Positions 52,260 through 63,427 of a DNA stretch of 64,000 nucleotides are shown here, in pieces. Position 1 is the first letter of the stretch; every line of letters starts with the position of its first letter. The translations under genes and the position numbers were made by a program. The notes under the pieces are model-generated. The model searched no databases and had not been told where the DNA came from. It was given only the letters and a program-made list of their open reading frames with translations. Source of the stretch: Psychrosphaera algicola (lineage in GTDB: Bacteria > Pseudomonadota > Gammaproteobacteria > Enterobacterales > Alteromonadaceae); assembly GCF_028401425.1 (NCBI RefSeq), contig NZ_JAQOMS010000002.1, forward strand, positions 3,224,001 through 3,288,000, given 5' to 3'.

Positions 52260-52906
52260 TTAGCTTTGGCCCAAATTAAACTCGAGCATTATCTGTTGGT
52301 TTTGCAACGTGATTGCTTTACCGTTTTTAATCTGTGGTTTGTACTTCCACCTTTTTAACGCTTTTTTAGCTTCGTTGTCAAAGACCCTTGCAGGTTGGGA
52401 CTCTATAACAGCAATATCGATAACACGACCTACGGCATCTATGCTAAATGACAAACTAACCCATCCTTCGATGCCATCCCGCGCTGCTTTAATTGGGTAT
52501 CTTGGTTGTACCCTGACAATTGGCGTTGCGGAGTTGTCCTGGCGACCTTCAAACACAATAGGGCCAAGTTGGGTAGGGGGATCTTGATACCAAAGTTTGT
52601 ATTCATAGCCAACAAATTTTCGCTGGTCGTATCCACTGGAATTGGCGGTGGTGGGGGCGGCGCTTTTGCTATAGGCGGTGGCGGTAAAACATTTGGTTTT
52701 ACTATTGTCGGTTTTTCTTCTTGCACCGCGAGTAATTCAGTTATAAATGTTTCTCTGGGTTCCGCAAAAGAAAGGTTATCGTTTTCTATTAACTTTCCCA
52801 TCAAAACAAAAAGGGCAAAACATGCCGTCGCGCCGAGTAAAGTAAAGGCAGTAAATTTACCTATACTCTTTATTTCTGGGGCAATTTTAGTTGTGGCTTG
52901 GTTCAT
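52260..52906 (-). CDS. TonB-family energy transducer
   Basis: About 215 residues: N-terminal membrane helix (FTAFTLLGATACFALFVLMG), proline-rich periplasmic spacer (PPPPIAKAPPPPPPIP) and C-terminal TonB fold (YPIKAARDGIEGWVSLSFSID ... KKALKRWKYKPQIKNG). Transmits proton-motive force to outer-membrane receptors. C3 near 52560 should be C4 (restores NLAPIVFEGRQDN). It lies 76 bases before the sigma gene in the same direction, probably one operon; ExbB/ExbD are not in the window. Confidence 0.85.
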
Positions 52907-53169
52907 CTGTATTTCCTCACATTGTCATTAATTTAAAAGGTCAGTTGGCACCAAATGAATAACCTTATTAATAAAACGTTTGGTCATTAGAAAAGGGGTT
53001 AAATGTTATAAAAAATATTGCTAGCTTAAGAGACTCCCATAAATAATAGCGACTTGAAGGAAAAGGAAGCTCGTCATCTGTAATAAACATTTCATATATT
53101 CTTATAAAAAAACGATAAGTTGAAATTCACTGTCTATACTTCAGTTAATACAACAAACTGGGAACGAGA

Positions 53170-54440
53170 GTGCCGACAAATCAATCTCGCCGGAAATTTA
53201 TAAAAAACGTTGCAGCGACATCAACAAGTGCTGCACTTATCTTAAACGCACCATATGTTTTTTCCCGTTCTAAGCCTGTTACGTTAAGGGTGTTGGGCAC
53301 TCATGTCACCTTGCAAGAAGAGCTACGACAACAGGCGATGCGAGAGTTAGGGATTAATCTAGAGTTCACCGCAATGGGCAGTGCTGCGGTACTGCAAAAA
53401 GCGGCGGCTGCGCCTCATTCTTTTGATTTATATGAACAATGGTCAGACTCAATCAACGTGTTATGGCATGCAGGTTCGATTCAGCCAATAGAAATCGAAC
53501 GCTTAAAATACTGGAATGAGATTAACCCATTAACAAAAACAGGGAAAATCGTTCCCTCAGCAAAATACGGTGCTGGTGATTCCCCAAATAAACTGCTTTA
53601 TGTGCAGCAAGACGGCTCTTTAGGTAAAGCCGCAAGTTCAAAAGTTAGCTTTATGCCCTATGTCCACAATGTCGATTCGTTTGGTTACAACACAAATTTT
53701 ATAAAACCTGAAGAAGCTTATAAAACTGAATCTTGGGGATGGTTACTCGATGACGCCAACCGAGGACGCGTCGCATTGGTTAATGCGCCGACCATAGGAA
53801 TATTTGACGCTGCCTTAGCGGCTCAAGCTAAAGGATTGATGAAGTTTGGTGATATCGCAAACATGACCATCGATGAAATAGACACCTTGTTTAGCATATT
53901 ACTAGAGAAAAACGTAACGGGCAGTTTGCTGGCTTTTGGACCTCTGTACCTCAGTCAGTGGAGTTTATGACGAACAAGCGTGTGCATATTCAGAGTATGT
54001 TTTCTCCTGCTGTGAGTGCATGTCGTGGCCAAGGGGTTCCTGTGCGTTATGCTTCTCCTAAAGAAGGGTACCGAGCGTGGCATGGGGTTATGTGTCTATC
54101 GGCAATGACCAACGGCCATGTTAAAGATGCCGCGTATGATTATATGAATTGGTGGCTATCTGGTTACTCTGGTGCGTTTATCGCAAGACAAGGGTATTAC
54201 ATCTCAAATCCAGAACGGAGTCGGTCCTTGATGCACCGAAACGAATGGGATTACTGGTATGACGGAAAACAGTCTAACACGCAATTAAAAGGAACGGATG
54301 GTCGTGTTTCAGTCGAAGCTGGTGAGATAAGAGATGGCGGAAGTTACGTTAAGCGTTTTTCAAATATCGCGGTGTGGAATACGGTAATGGACAATTATGA
54401 TTATAGTTTAGATCGTTGGTTTGAGCTTCTAAATGCGTAA
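53170..54440 (+). CDS. Tat-exported extracellular solute-binding protein (PotD/SBP_bac_8 type)
   Basis: About 423 residues, GTG start. Twin-arginine signal NQSRRKFIKNVAATSTSAAL, then a periplasmic binding fold of the spermidine/putrescine or iron type (LRVLGTHVTLQEELRQQA, GYNTNFIKPEEAYKTESWG, WWLSGYSGAFIARQGYY). T4 near 53935 should be T5 (restores AFWTSVPQSVEFMTNKR). No ABC transporter permease is nearby; instead a hybrid kinase starts eight bases later, so it probably serves as the ligand-binding partner of that kinase. Confidence 0.82.
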
Positions 54441-54448
54441 ATACCTAT

Positions 54449-56687
54449 ATGATTGTTAAATTACAAAATACCATAGCCTTAAAAATCGGGGTGTTATTAT
54501 TTTTAATAATATTAACGTTATTAGCAAACTACAGAGTGCTAACAAATAAAATTAGCGCTGTTCAATATTCAGTAGAACGAATTTTACAGATATCAAATAA
54601 TTCAATTATTGTACTCGAAATCAACAAGGACATTGTTGAATTACAACGTGACGTCACAGTGTTTGGACAGGGTGGAAGTACCACGATATTTGCTAAGATG
54701 ATGACAACTCATGACAGTATCAAAAGTCGATTGGAGGAGGTCCGAAGACAAACAGAAAACGACGAGTTACTCAATACCATTCAAAATATGAAAACGTTGG
54801 TGGTTCGCTATGGTGAAAACTTGGGGTTTTGGTTCAGCTGTATCAAACTAAAAGTAATTATATCGACATTGAACTACCGGAAGTGTTCCAACAGGGCGTA
54901 AAAGCATTTAACCAAATAGCGAAAGTGAATAACAATCAAAAGTTACTTTTTGAGGCGCTCGTCGCGCATAACCTTTGGTTGCAAATGGAACGCAGTTCAA
55001 CACTATTTTTTAATAAAAAACAGTTTAAACAACGTAGCGTTGTAAATCAGTCGATAAGTCAACTGAATCAGAAGCTCACAGAATTAGCTCAAACAAGCGA
55101 AGCGAATTCGGAGGTTCACTTTGCATCCTTGTTAGCATTAACCAACAGATATCAAACCCTCTTTGCTAAAAGCGTTCAAGCCAACAGAAACTTTCTTGGG
55201 CTGATTAATGTTGTAATGGCAGGTGACGCCGTTGAATTTACTAATCAAGCAAAGTTATTAAAAACCCAATCCTTGGGGTTGTTAAGTGCGATCAAAAAGT
55301 CAGGTGCGGAAGCTGTAGAAATTACTGAGGTTATTATTAAAGCTTCTATCGCCGTTGGATTGATTTTGTTCTTGGGATTCGCGTTATTCTTTCAGTTGCA
55401 TATTACCGCTGCAATTAAGCGTTTAACTTATGCATTTAAGTCATTTTTGACTGGCGATTTCTCCCCAAAATATCAGATACAGAACGTAAAGACGAAATAG
55501 GTTTATTAGCTAAAGCGGCCAGTGAATTTAAAAAAATGAACCAAGATTTGTTAAAAGCCAAACGTGAGGCTGAAAAAACCAGCAAAATAAAAACCGAATT
55601 TTTAGCCAATATGAGCCATGAAATCAGAACGCCAATGAATGGCATTTTGGGAATGGTTAATTTGCTCGGAAAAACGACACTGTCACCGCAGCAAGGTGAA
55701 ATGGTTGGTGTTATTGAATCATCTGGACAAGGCCTTATGGTGGTACTTAATGACATTTTGGATATCAGTAAGATAGAGTCTGGCAAAGTGCTGTTAGAGC
55801 AAAAACCATTTAAGTTTAACGACGTTATCGTCGAACTGCGCCACATGTTTGAGCCATTAGTTGCTGAGAAAAATATTGAGTTCCATATTACGTCTGTGCC
55901 AGAACTCGCTTTAATAAATGTTGTTGGGGATGTGACCCGCTTAAAGCAGGTACTCATTAATTTGTTAAGCAATGCCGTCAAATTTACTGAACATGGCACC
56001 GTAACTTTGCGAATCGCGGTGGATAATTTGACGGATAAAAATGTCAGTTTGAATATAGCCGTCGTCGACACAGGAATTGGCATTGAACATAAAGTCATCA
56101 AAAAACTGTTTGATGCTTTCTCGCAGGGAGATACGTCGATAACGCGCAGATTCGGTGGAACGGGTTTAGGATTGACGATTTCAAATCGTTTGTTGACGTT
56201 AATGGGCGCGCCCCTCAAAGTAGAAAGTATGATTGGTGAAGGCTCCAAGTTTTCATTTTCTTTATTATTACCAATTAGCACGGGTCAAACCCATAAGCTT
56301 GAAAATGAAAACAAAAAGATCGTAATTGATCCTGCAAAGCGTATTTTGATAGTAGAGGACAATAAAATTAACCAAACGGTGCTAAATGCCATGTTAAAAG
56401 GGTTTGGGTTCAAAGATATTAAAATAGCCGATAATGGCGCAATTGCAGTGCAACTTTGTCATGAGTTTGAATTTGATATTATTTTAATGGATATGCAAAT
56501 GCCAATAATGGATGGCTTAACAGCGACTCGAGAAATCCGCAAACTGATAAATTACAAATCGAAAAAAATAGTGGCGTTAACGGCCAATGTGTTAGTTGAA
56601 GATCAACAGTCCTGTTTTGACGCGGGAATGGACGAATTTTTAGCTAAGCCAATTGAACCAGAAAAGTTAAAACAGGCATTAATATAA
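54449..56687 (+). CDS. Hybrid sensor histidine kinase with TorS-like helical sensor
   Basis: About 746 residues. TM1 (IGVLLFLIILTLLANY), long periplasmic helical-bundle region of about 280 residues reminiscent of TorS, TM2 (ASIAVGLILFLGFALFFQL), HAMP, HisKA with His in NMSHEIRTPMNGILGM, ATPase (NLLSNAVKFTEHG, DTGIGIEHK, FGGTGLGLTIS) and a receiver domain with Asp in IILMDMQMPIMDG. No HPt domain is present, so phosphorelay must continue elsewhere. Lesions: G4 near 54823 (restores NLGVLVQLYQTK) and A4 near 55470 (restores FSPKISDTERKDE). Confidence 0.9.
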
Positions 56688-56755
56688 GTCCCGTTCTCAC
56701 AATGGAATGAAAATGATGAACGTCCTCCGAAACCAATGAAGTCCAAACCAATGGT

Positions 56756-56960
56756 AAAACCAATGAGGTCAGTGTTGCTGATTTTGTCAGTTCCTCTGCA
56801 CTTGGTTGGAGATCCCAAATATCGCTGTGGCTCTTTTAGGATGACGTTTTTCTTATGGATATTAAAACCAATGGGGTCAGTGTTGCTGATTTTGTCAATT
56901 CCTCTGCACTTGGTTGGAGATCCCAAATATCGCTGTGGCTCTTTTAGGATGACGTTTTTT
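56756..56960. repeat. Tandem duplication, two units of about 96 bp with 108-bp period
   Basis: Units 56756-56851 and 56864-56960 differ at only about two positions (GAGG/GGGG, CAGTT/CAATT). Because 108 is a multiple of three, frames remain open through both units on either strand, but there is no start signal or family match. A shorter CCAATG motif recurs in the 30 bases before. Fills most of the 300 bases between the kinase gene and the VOC gene. Confidence 0.85.
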
Positions 56961-56991
56961 GTTCTGAATTAATTAACCGATTAAAAACAAA

Positions 56992-57450
56992 TTAAGAAAT
57001 TATCCCCGACTTCGAAGAAGATCGGAACTGAATTATTAATTGCCTTAGTATGGAAGCCGGATCCATCCAGAATGCTTCCCAAACATGACCATCTGGATCG
57101 GCAATATTTCGATTGTACATAAAACCTAGATCCTGAGGTGGGTTAATATCTAAGGTGCCACTATTTTCCATAGCGGCATCTTTAAATTGGTCAACGGCTT
57201 CTCGTGAATCAAAAGATAACGCCAACATAACCTCACTTGAATTTGACGGTGGAATTGGACGATTTGTAAATGTTTGCCATTTAGGATGTGTGAGTAACAT
57301 CACATTTATTGCATCACTCCAAACCATGCAAGCGGCAGTTTCATCCGTAAAATTTTGATTATTTGTAAAGCCAAAGGATAGATAAAACGCGACGGATGTT
57401 GGCAGGTCACTAACTGGTAGATTTATAAAGATCATTTTTGACATGGCCAT
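56992..57450 (-). CDS. VOC (glyoxalase-like) family protein
   Basis: 152 residues. Vicinal-oxygen-chelate fold: IFINLPVSDLPTSVAFYLSFGF, and IADPDGHVWEAFWMDP at the end, the usual position of the last metal ligand (Glu). Members include glyoxalases, dioxygenases and resistance proteins; substrate unknown. Family members normally end soon after WMDP, so the last 20 residues may be a frameshift extension. Confidence 0.8.
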   Translation of the reverse strand: MAMSKMIFINLPVSDLPTSVAFYLSFGFTNNQNFTDETAACMVWSDAINVMLLTHPKWQTFTNRPIPPSNSSEVMLALSFDSREAVDQFKDAAMENSGTLDINPPQDLGFMYNRNIADPDGHVWEAFWMDPASILRQLIIQFRSSSKSGIIS

Positions 57451-57603
57451 TACCTCAAAAGTTTTGTGAAACTAGTATTGCTAATAATAATTAATAGCGC
57501 CAATTAGTAAATTAATGCCATAAAAAACGGAGAACCTCATTAAAGGCACTCCGTTTATTGGCTATTACAAAAATAGTTATAATTAGAACTATTTGACTAA
57601 CAA

Positions 57604-58854
57604 CTACCCTCGGATCTGACCATCGCCGGTTACAACAAATTTTTCCGTTGTTAGCGACTCTAGTCCCATTGGACCGTACGCATGCAATTTGCTGGTGGAA
57701 ATACCAATCTCAGCACCTAGTCCTAATTCTCCGCCATCTGAGAATCGTGACGAGGCATTAACCATTACAACTGCAGAGTTAATACGGCGAACAAACTCTT
57801 GGGTTTTTGAAATGTCTTGGCTGATGATAACTTCAGTGTGACCTGAGCTAAAACGTTGAATGTGCAGTACGGCTTGTTCAAAGTCGTCGACAACACGGAT
57901 AGCAATTTCAAGTGCCAAGTATTCCGCGTCGTAATCCAAATCGGTAGCTAGGTCGGCATTTTCGAAATATGGAAGTGACTTATCGCAGGCATGAACTTTT
58001 ACACCAGCTTTTGCAAATTCCGTGGCCACTTGTGGTAAAAACGTTGCAGCTACATCTTTATGGACAAGTAAAGTTTCTAATGAATTACATACACTAAGGA
58101 CGCTGAACTTTACCGTTTAGTAATATTGCTAAACCTTTGTCTAAATTAGCTTGGTTGTCGATGTATAAATGACACACCCCTTTAAAGTGTTGGATCACTG
58201 GAATTTGACTGGTTTTAGTCACAAATCGAATTAGACCTTCACCACCACGCGGAATGACCAAATCGATAGTGTCCGATAACGTTAACATTTCGTTCATGAT
58301 CTCGCGGTCAGGATTTGGTACCAAACTAACTGCAGCAGGCTCGATGTTATGTTCGACAAAGGCTTGATGGATACATTCAGCTAAAGCTTTATTGCTGTTA
58401 ATCGCTTCTTTACCGCCACGTAATACAACCGCATTACCTGCTTTAAAACATAATACGGCGGCGTCAACGGTAACGTTTGGACGACTTTCGTATACCATTG
58501 CAATAACACCTAATGGAATACGTTGTTTAGCGATTTTAATGCCATTTGGGCGCACATCGTTTTTGTGATCATGCCAACAGGGTCTGGCAACGAGACAATA
58601 TGTTCTACCGCGGCTGCTATGCTGTCGATACGAGCTGCATCTAACATTAAACGGTCAATCATAGCCGCAGCTAAGCCATTTTTTTCGGCGTCGATTAAAT
58701 CCAGTTTGTTTGCTTCAATAATTGCTGGTGTATTTGAACGTAAATGACGCGCAATGCTAAGCAGTGCATCATTTTTTGTCTGAGTCGATAAATTGGCAAC
58801 TTGTACCGACGCAGCTTTTGCGTCTTTTGCCATTTGTTGTATAGAAAAAGTCAT
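57604..58854 (-). CDS. proA: Gamma-glutamyl phosphate reductase ProA
   Basis: About 417 residues. Reduces glutamyl-5-phosphate with NADPH in proline synthesis. GVIAMVYESRPNVTVDAA, VVLRGGKEAINSN, VQRPGVCNSLETLL (active-site Cys) and ELGLGAEIGISTSKLHAYGPMGL are clear. Lesions: A5 near 58560 (restores MITKNDVRPNGIKIAK) and CTAAGG at 58094-58099 where CCAGG restores the Cys loop. ATG two bases after the proB stop. Confidence 0.95.
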
Positions 58855-58856
58855 AA

Positions 58857-59967
58857 TTAGTCCTTGAATAACACAAGGTCATCACGATGAACGACCTCAT
58901 TTTTGTGTTTGAAACCTAAGATAGTTTCAAAATTTTTGCTTTCTAGGCCGGAAATTTGAAGTAACTCGGCACTAGAATATTGGCTTAAACCACGGGCAAT
59001 CACTTTATTGTTTGCTAGTATATCTATGGCTTCACCTCGAGCAAACTCTCCGTGTACAGCAGTAATGCCTTTTGCCAGAAGTGACGCACCTAACGTGAGT
59101 AGAGCATTTGCGGCGCCGTCGTCAATTTGCAGTGAACCTGCCGCTTTTAACGTGTGTCTTAACCATTGTTTTTTGCACTATCTTTTAGTGCTAGCGGTTT
59201 AAACCAAGTCCCCACCGATTTGTTTTCTAAAATATCATTAAATACGCTACTTTTTTACCGTTAATAATAAATGTATTTACGCCGTTACTTGTGGCTTTTT
59301 CAGCTGCCTGAAGTTTAGTCTTCATTCCACCGGTTGCGATTTTATTTTTTGTACCGCCGGCTAATTTATATATCTCAGGTGTAATCTGATTGACTTCAGG
59401 GATCAGTTTGGCATTTGGAAAACGATTTGGATCGGCGTCAAATAGGCCATCGATGTCACTGCATATAAATAGTGCGTCGGCTTCACAAACGAGCGCAACT
59501 AAAGCCGCAAGATTGTCGTTATCGCCTACTTTTATCTCGGCTGTCGCCACAGTGTCGTTTTCATTGATGATTGGCAATACTTGATTCGCCAATAATTCAC
59601 GTACTGTATTTTTGATATTAACGTAACGACGGCGGTCTTTTAAATCGCCCTAGGTAATTAAAAGCTGGCCACAGGGGAAGCTAAAGTGATGTTGCCAATT
59701 GGCCATCATTTTTGCTTGACCTACCGCAGCCATCGCTTGTTTTTCTGCAATCGTGGTGCCTTGTTCATGGCTATTAATTAAACCACGACCTGCTGCCACA
59801 GAACCGGAAGAGACTAAAACCACTTCTTTACCAAGGGCTTTTAGTTCGTTGATAAATTTTGCAATGGGTAATACATATTGGCCACTAACTTGTTTGCCAT
59901 CGGGAGCAATGAGTGCACTACCAACTTTTATTACTGCACGTTGCCAATTTAACCCTTCGTTTGCCAT
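58857..59967 (-). CDS. proB: Glutamate 5-kinase ProB with PUA domain
   Basis: About 370 residues, start ATG 59967 (MANEGLNWQRAVIKVGSAL). Phosphorylates glutamate, the feedback-regulated first step of proline synthesis. Kinase motifs VVLVSSGSVAAGRGL, AAVGQAKMM, INENDTVA, GDNDNLAALVA, GTKNKIATGGMKTKLQAA; the C-terminal PUA domain (ALLTLGASLLAKGITAVHGEFARG) follows. Raw defects: in-frame TAG at 59651 (CCTAGG; CCTGGG would give QLLITQGDLKDRR), T3 near 59247 and A6 near 59173-59178. It forms an operon with proA. Confidence 0.92.
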
Positions 59968-60254
59968 TTTTACCGATACCCTGAAATAGAATAAATACTT
60001 TAAAGGGACTCTACCCAATATTGTGCGTTCGGTCGACATCGAAAAGTAATAATGTATGTTTTTACGGTGTAATGTCGGTTAAATAGAAAAAAATAGAAAA
60101 AAAACGATTTTATATTAAGATTTGGCTCTGTTAGCTTTACGCTGGTTAAAAATACTGCTAACTTACTTAACAGTTTGTGCAAACCCCGCACGCCTAGTTA
60201 CTCTAAACAAACAATAACTTCAGATAGCTCATATCAAATATAAAGACATCCTAT

Positions 60255-61523
60255 ATGCATTTAAGTGAATTAAAAAATAAGCCGATTAACGAGTTAGTTA
60301 AGCTGTCGGAATCGATGGGCTTAGAAAATATGGCTCGTCTACGCAAACAAGACATCATATTTTCCATCCTAAAAAAACACGCCAAGAGTGGAGAATCCAT
60401 TTACGGTGATGGTGTTTTAGAAATATTACAAGACGGATTTGGATTTTTACGCAGTGCCGATTCCTCTTATTTGGCAGGCCCAGACGATATTTACGTCTCT
60501 CCTAGTCAAATTAGACGATTCAATTTGCGAACAGGGGACTCCATTTCAGGCTTAATTCGCCCTCCGAAGGACTCTGAACGTTATTTCGCACTATTAAAAA
60601 TTGAACAAGTCAATCACGACAAACCAGAAATCTCCCGCAATAAAATTCTTTTCGAAAACCTTACTCCTCTGCACGCAACTGACCGTTTTACTATGGAACG
60701 CGGCAATGGTTCGACTGAAGATATTACAGCTCGAGTTTTAGATTTGGCTTCACCAATTGGTCGTGGACAACGTGGATTGATCGTTGCACCACCTAAAGCG
60801 GGTAAAACAATGTTGATGCAAAATATTGCAACTTCAATTGCCGCTAACCACCCTGAAGCGACGTTAATGGTTCTACTTATTGATGAACGTCCAGAAGAAG
60901 TAACCGAAATGCAACGCCTAGTAAAAGGTGAAGTTATTGCATCGACGTTTGACGAACCAGCGAGTCGTCACGTACAAGTTGCTGAAATGGTAATTGAAAA
61001 AGCGAAGCGATTAGTTGAGCACAAAAAAGATGTTGTTATCTTACTTGACTCAATAACGCGTTTGGCTCGTGCATACAACACCGTAATCCCTTCGTCAGGT
61101 AAAGTACTGACAGGTGGTGTTGACGCAAATGCTCTGCACAAACCAAAACGTTTCTTTGGTGCTGCTCGTAACGTAGAAGAAGGTGGTAGTTTAACGATTA
61201 TCGCAACTGCGTTAGTAGATACCGGTTCTAAGATGGATGAAGTTATCTACGAAGAATTTAAAGGTACGGGTAACATGGAGTTACATCTAAATCGTAAGAT
61301 TGCTGAGCGCCGTGTATTCCCTGCTATCGACTTTAACCGCAGTGGTACGCGTCGTGAAGAGTTGATGACATCGGCAGATGAACTACAAAAAATGTGGATC
61401 CTACGCAAAATTGTTCATCCGATGCAAGAAATTGAAGCGATGGAATTTTTGATCGACAAGCTTTCGTTGACCAAAACGAATGAAGAGTTTTTCGATTCAA
61501 TGAAGCGCCAAAAAGGCAACTAA
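60255..61523 (+). CDS. rho: Transcription termination factor Rho
   Basis: 422 residues, intact, close to the 419 of E. coli. N-terminal helix bundle, cold-shock-like RNA-binding fold (GFGFLRSADSSYLAGPDDIYVS), Walker A APPKAGKT, Walker B VVILLDSITRLARAYN, Q- and R-loop regions and C-terminal LTKTNEEFFDSMKR. Hexameric RNA translocase that ends transcription. A leader of about 215 bases without a gene precedes it; rho is autoregulated through its leader in E. coli, not shown here. Confidence 0.97.
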   Translation: MHLSELKNKPINELVKLSESMGLENMARLRKQDIIFSILKKHAKSGESIYGDGVLEILQDGFGFLRSADSSYLAGPDDIYVSPSQIRRFNLRTGDSISGLIRPPKDSERYFALLKIEQVNHDKPEISRNKILFENLTPLHATDRFTMERGNGSTEDITARVLDLASPIGRGQRGLIVAPPKAGKTMLMQNIATSIAANHPEATLMVLLIDERPEEVTEMQRLVKGEVIASTFDEPASRHVQVAEMVIEKAKRLVEHKKDVVILLDSITRLARAYNTVIPSSGKVLTGGVDANALHKPKRFFGAARNVEEGGSLTIIATALVDTGSKMDEVIYEEFKGTGNMELHLNRKIAERRVFPAIDFNRSGTRREELMTSADELQKMWILRKIVHPMQEIEAMEFLIDKLSLTKTNEEFFDSMKRQKGN

Positions 61524-61556
61524 CCATCCGATCAATTTAGTTAGTTGATTGATAAT

Positions 61557-61586
61557 AAACCCCAACTTAGATTGGGGTTTATTTTT
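61557..61586 (+). terminator. rho gene terminator
   Basis: Stem AAACCCCAA/TTGGGGTTT with a 6-base loop, then ATTTTT. Confidence 0.85.
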
Positions 61587-61632
61587 AGTTTCAAAGCAAT
61601 AAAAACACTTCTTTATCTGTTGGTACCCTGAA

Positions 61633-63118
61633 ATGAAATACAAAGATCTGCGCGATTTTATTGCACTTTTGGAAGAGAAAGGCGAATTGGTTCGCGTCAC
61701 CACTGAAGTTGATACTTATCTTGAGATGACCGAAATAGCCGACCGTACTTTGCGTGCCAAAGGTCCTGCCATTTTGTTTGAAAATCCAAAAGGCTCAAGC
61801 ATTCCCGTCCTAGTGAATTTGTTTGGTACACCAAAACGTGTTGCTCTGGGTATGGGACAAGAAGATGTATCGGCATTACGTGGTGTCGGTGAAACGTTAG
61901 CATTTTTGAAAGAACCGGAGCCGCCGGCGGGTCTTAAAGATGCATTTTCAAAATTGCCTATTTTTAAACAAGTGTTAAATTTAGCGCCAAAAGAAGTGAA
62001 AAAAGCACCTTGTCAGCAAGTTATTATTGAAGGTGACGACGTAGATTTGACCCAGTTGCCAATCCAACATTGTTGGTACTGGTGATGTCGCGCCACTAGT
62101 GACATGGGGATTAACCGTCACTAAGGGTCCTAATAAACCAAGACAAAACTTGGGTATATATCGTCAACAGTTATTGGGGCCAAATAAACTGATTATGCGT
62201 TGGTTGTCTCACCGCGGCGGCGCATTAGATTTTCTCGAATTTAAAAAGGCTAATCCAGGCGAGAATTACCCAGTGTCGGTAGCATTAGGTGCCGACCCTG
62301 CAACGATATTAGGCGCAGTAACGCCGGTTCCTGACACTCTGTCTGAATATGGTTTTGCTGGCTTATTGCGTGGTAGCAAAACTGAAGTGACAAAATGTAT
62401 TTCTAATGATCTACAAGTTCCGGCCTCTGCGGAATTCGTACTAGAAGGATACATAGACCCAAATGAGATGGCGCCAGAAGGACCATATGGTGACCATACT
62501 GGTTACTATAATGAAGTTGATGACTTCCCAGTATTTACGGTAACGCATATTACTCACCGTAAAGACCCGATTTACCACAGCACTTATACCGGTCGTCCAC
62601 CAGACGAACCAGCAATTTTGGGGGTGGCATTAAACGAAGTTTTTGTGCCGATTATCCAAAAGCAATTCCCTGAAATTGTTGATTTTTATTTACCGCCAGA
62701 AGGCTGTTCATACCGTATAGCGGTCGTTACCATGAAAAAGCAGTATCCAGGTCATGCCAAACGCGTGATGATGGGCGTTTGGTCTTTCCTACGCCAATTT
62801 ATGTATACTAAGTTTGTTATTGTGTGTGATGACGACATTAACGCAAGAAACTGGGAAGATGTTATGTGGGCAATAACGACCCGTATGGATCCGGCTAGAG
62901 ATACCGTATTAATTGAAAATACCCCAATCGACTATTTGGACTTTGCCTCACCGGTTTCTGGCTTAGGCTCTAAAATGGGCCTTGATGCCACAAACAAATG
63001 GCAAGGTGAAACCGACCGCGAATGGGGTATTCCCATTGTGATGGATGAAGCTGTAAAAACACGAATTGATGCTATTTGGGATGACCTAAACATTCCTCTG
63101 CCGGATGGAGATAAATAA
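61633..63118 (+). CDS. ubiD: 4-hydroxy-3-polyprenylbenzoate decarboxylase UbiD
   Basis: About 494 residues. Prenylated-FMN-dependent decarboxylase of ubiquinone synthesis. Conserved TWGLTVTKGP, QNLGIYRQQLLG, NKLIMRWLSHRGGALDF, EGPYGDHTGYY and FVIVCDDDINARNWEDVMWA. The only break is at 62075-62082, where GGTACTGG stands for GGCCTGG; repair gives the family sequence IQHCWPGDVAPLVTWG. The next gene starts right at its stop. Confidence 0.95.
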
Positions 63119-63412
63119 ATGACTAAAGTAACCATTCAGCCAAACAATATTGAGTTTGACGTTGCCGTAGGCGAAACGATTTTAGAAGCTGCAGAACGGA
63201 ATTCCATTGAATTTCCATATCGTTGCAGACAAGGCGTGTGTACAGCATGTGTTTGTAAAACATTAAGTGGGGAAGTCAGTTATGGCGACCGTGATCCAGA
63301 GTCCTTATCGTTAACGATGGGCACAGATCCAGACAACCCTCAAAAATATACCTATAGTTGTATCGGGTATCCATTAACGGACATGGTATTGCACCATCCA
63401 TTTATTAAATAA
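63119..63412 (+). CDS. Plant-type [2Fe-2S] ferredoxin
   Basis: 97 residues, intact. Cluster cysteines in YRCRQGVCTACVC (Cx4Cx2C) with a distant fourth Cys in TYSCIGYP. It starts directly at the ubiD stop and precedes fre by 15 bases, so it is co-transcribed and may pass electrons from the flavin reductase. Confidence 0.9.
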   Translation: MTKVTIQPNNIEFDVAVGETILEAAERNSIEFPYRCRQGVCTACVCKTLSGEVSYGDRDPESLSLTMGTDPDNPQKYTYSCIGYPLTDMVLHHPFIK

Positions 63413-63427
63413 AAGAGTAAAGATTTA

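Noticed and set aside
56736..56972. Open frames on both strands across the tandem repeat
   Set aside because: They exist because the 108-bp period is a multiple of three; no ribosome-binding site, start context or family supports a gene.
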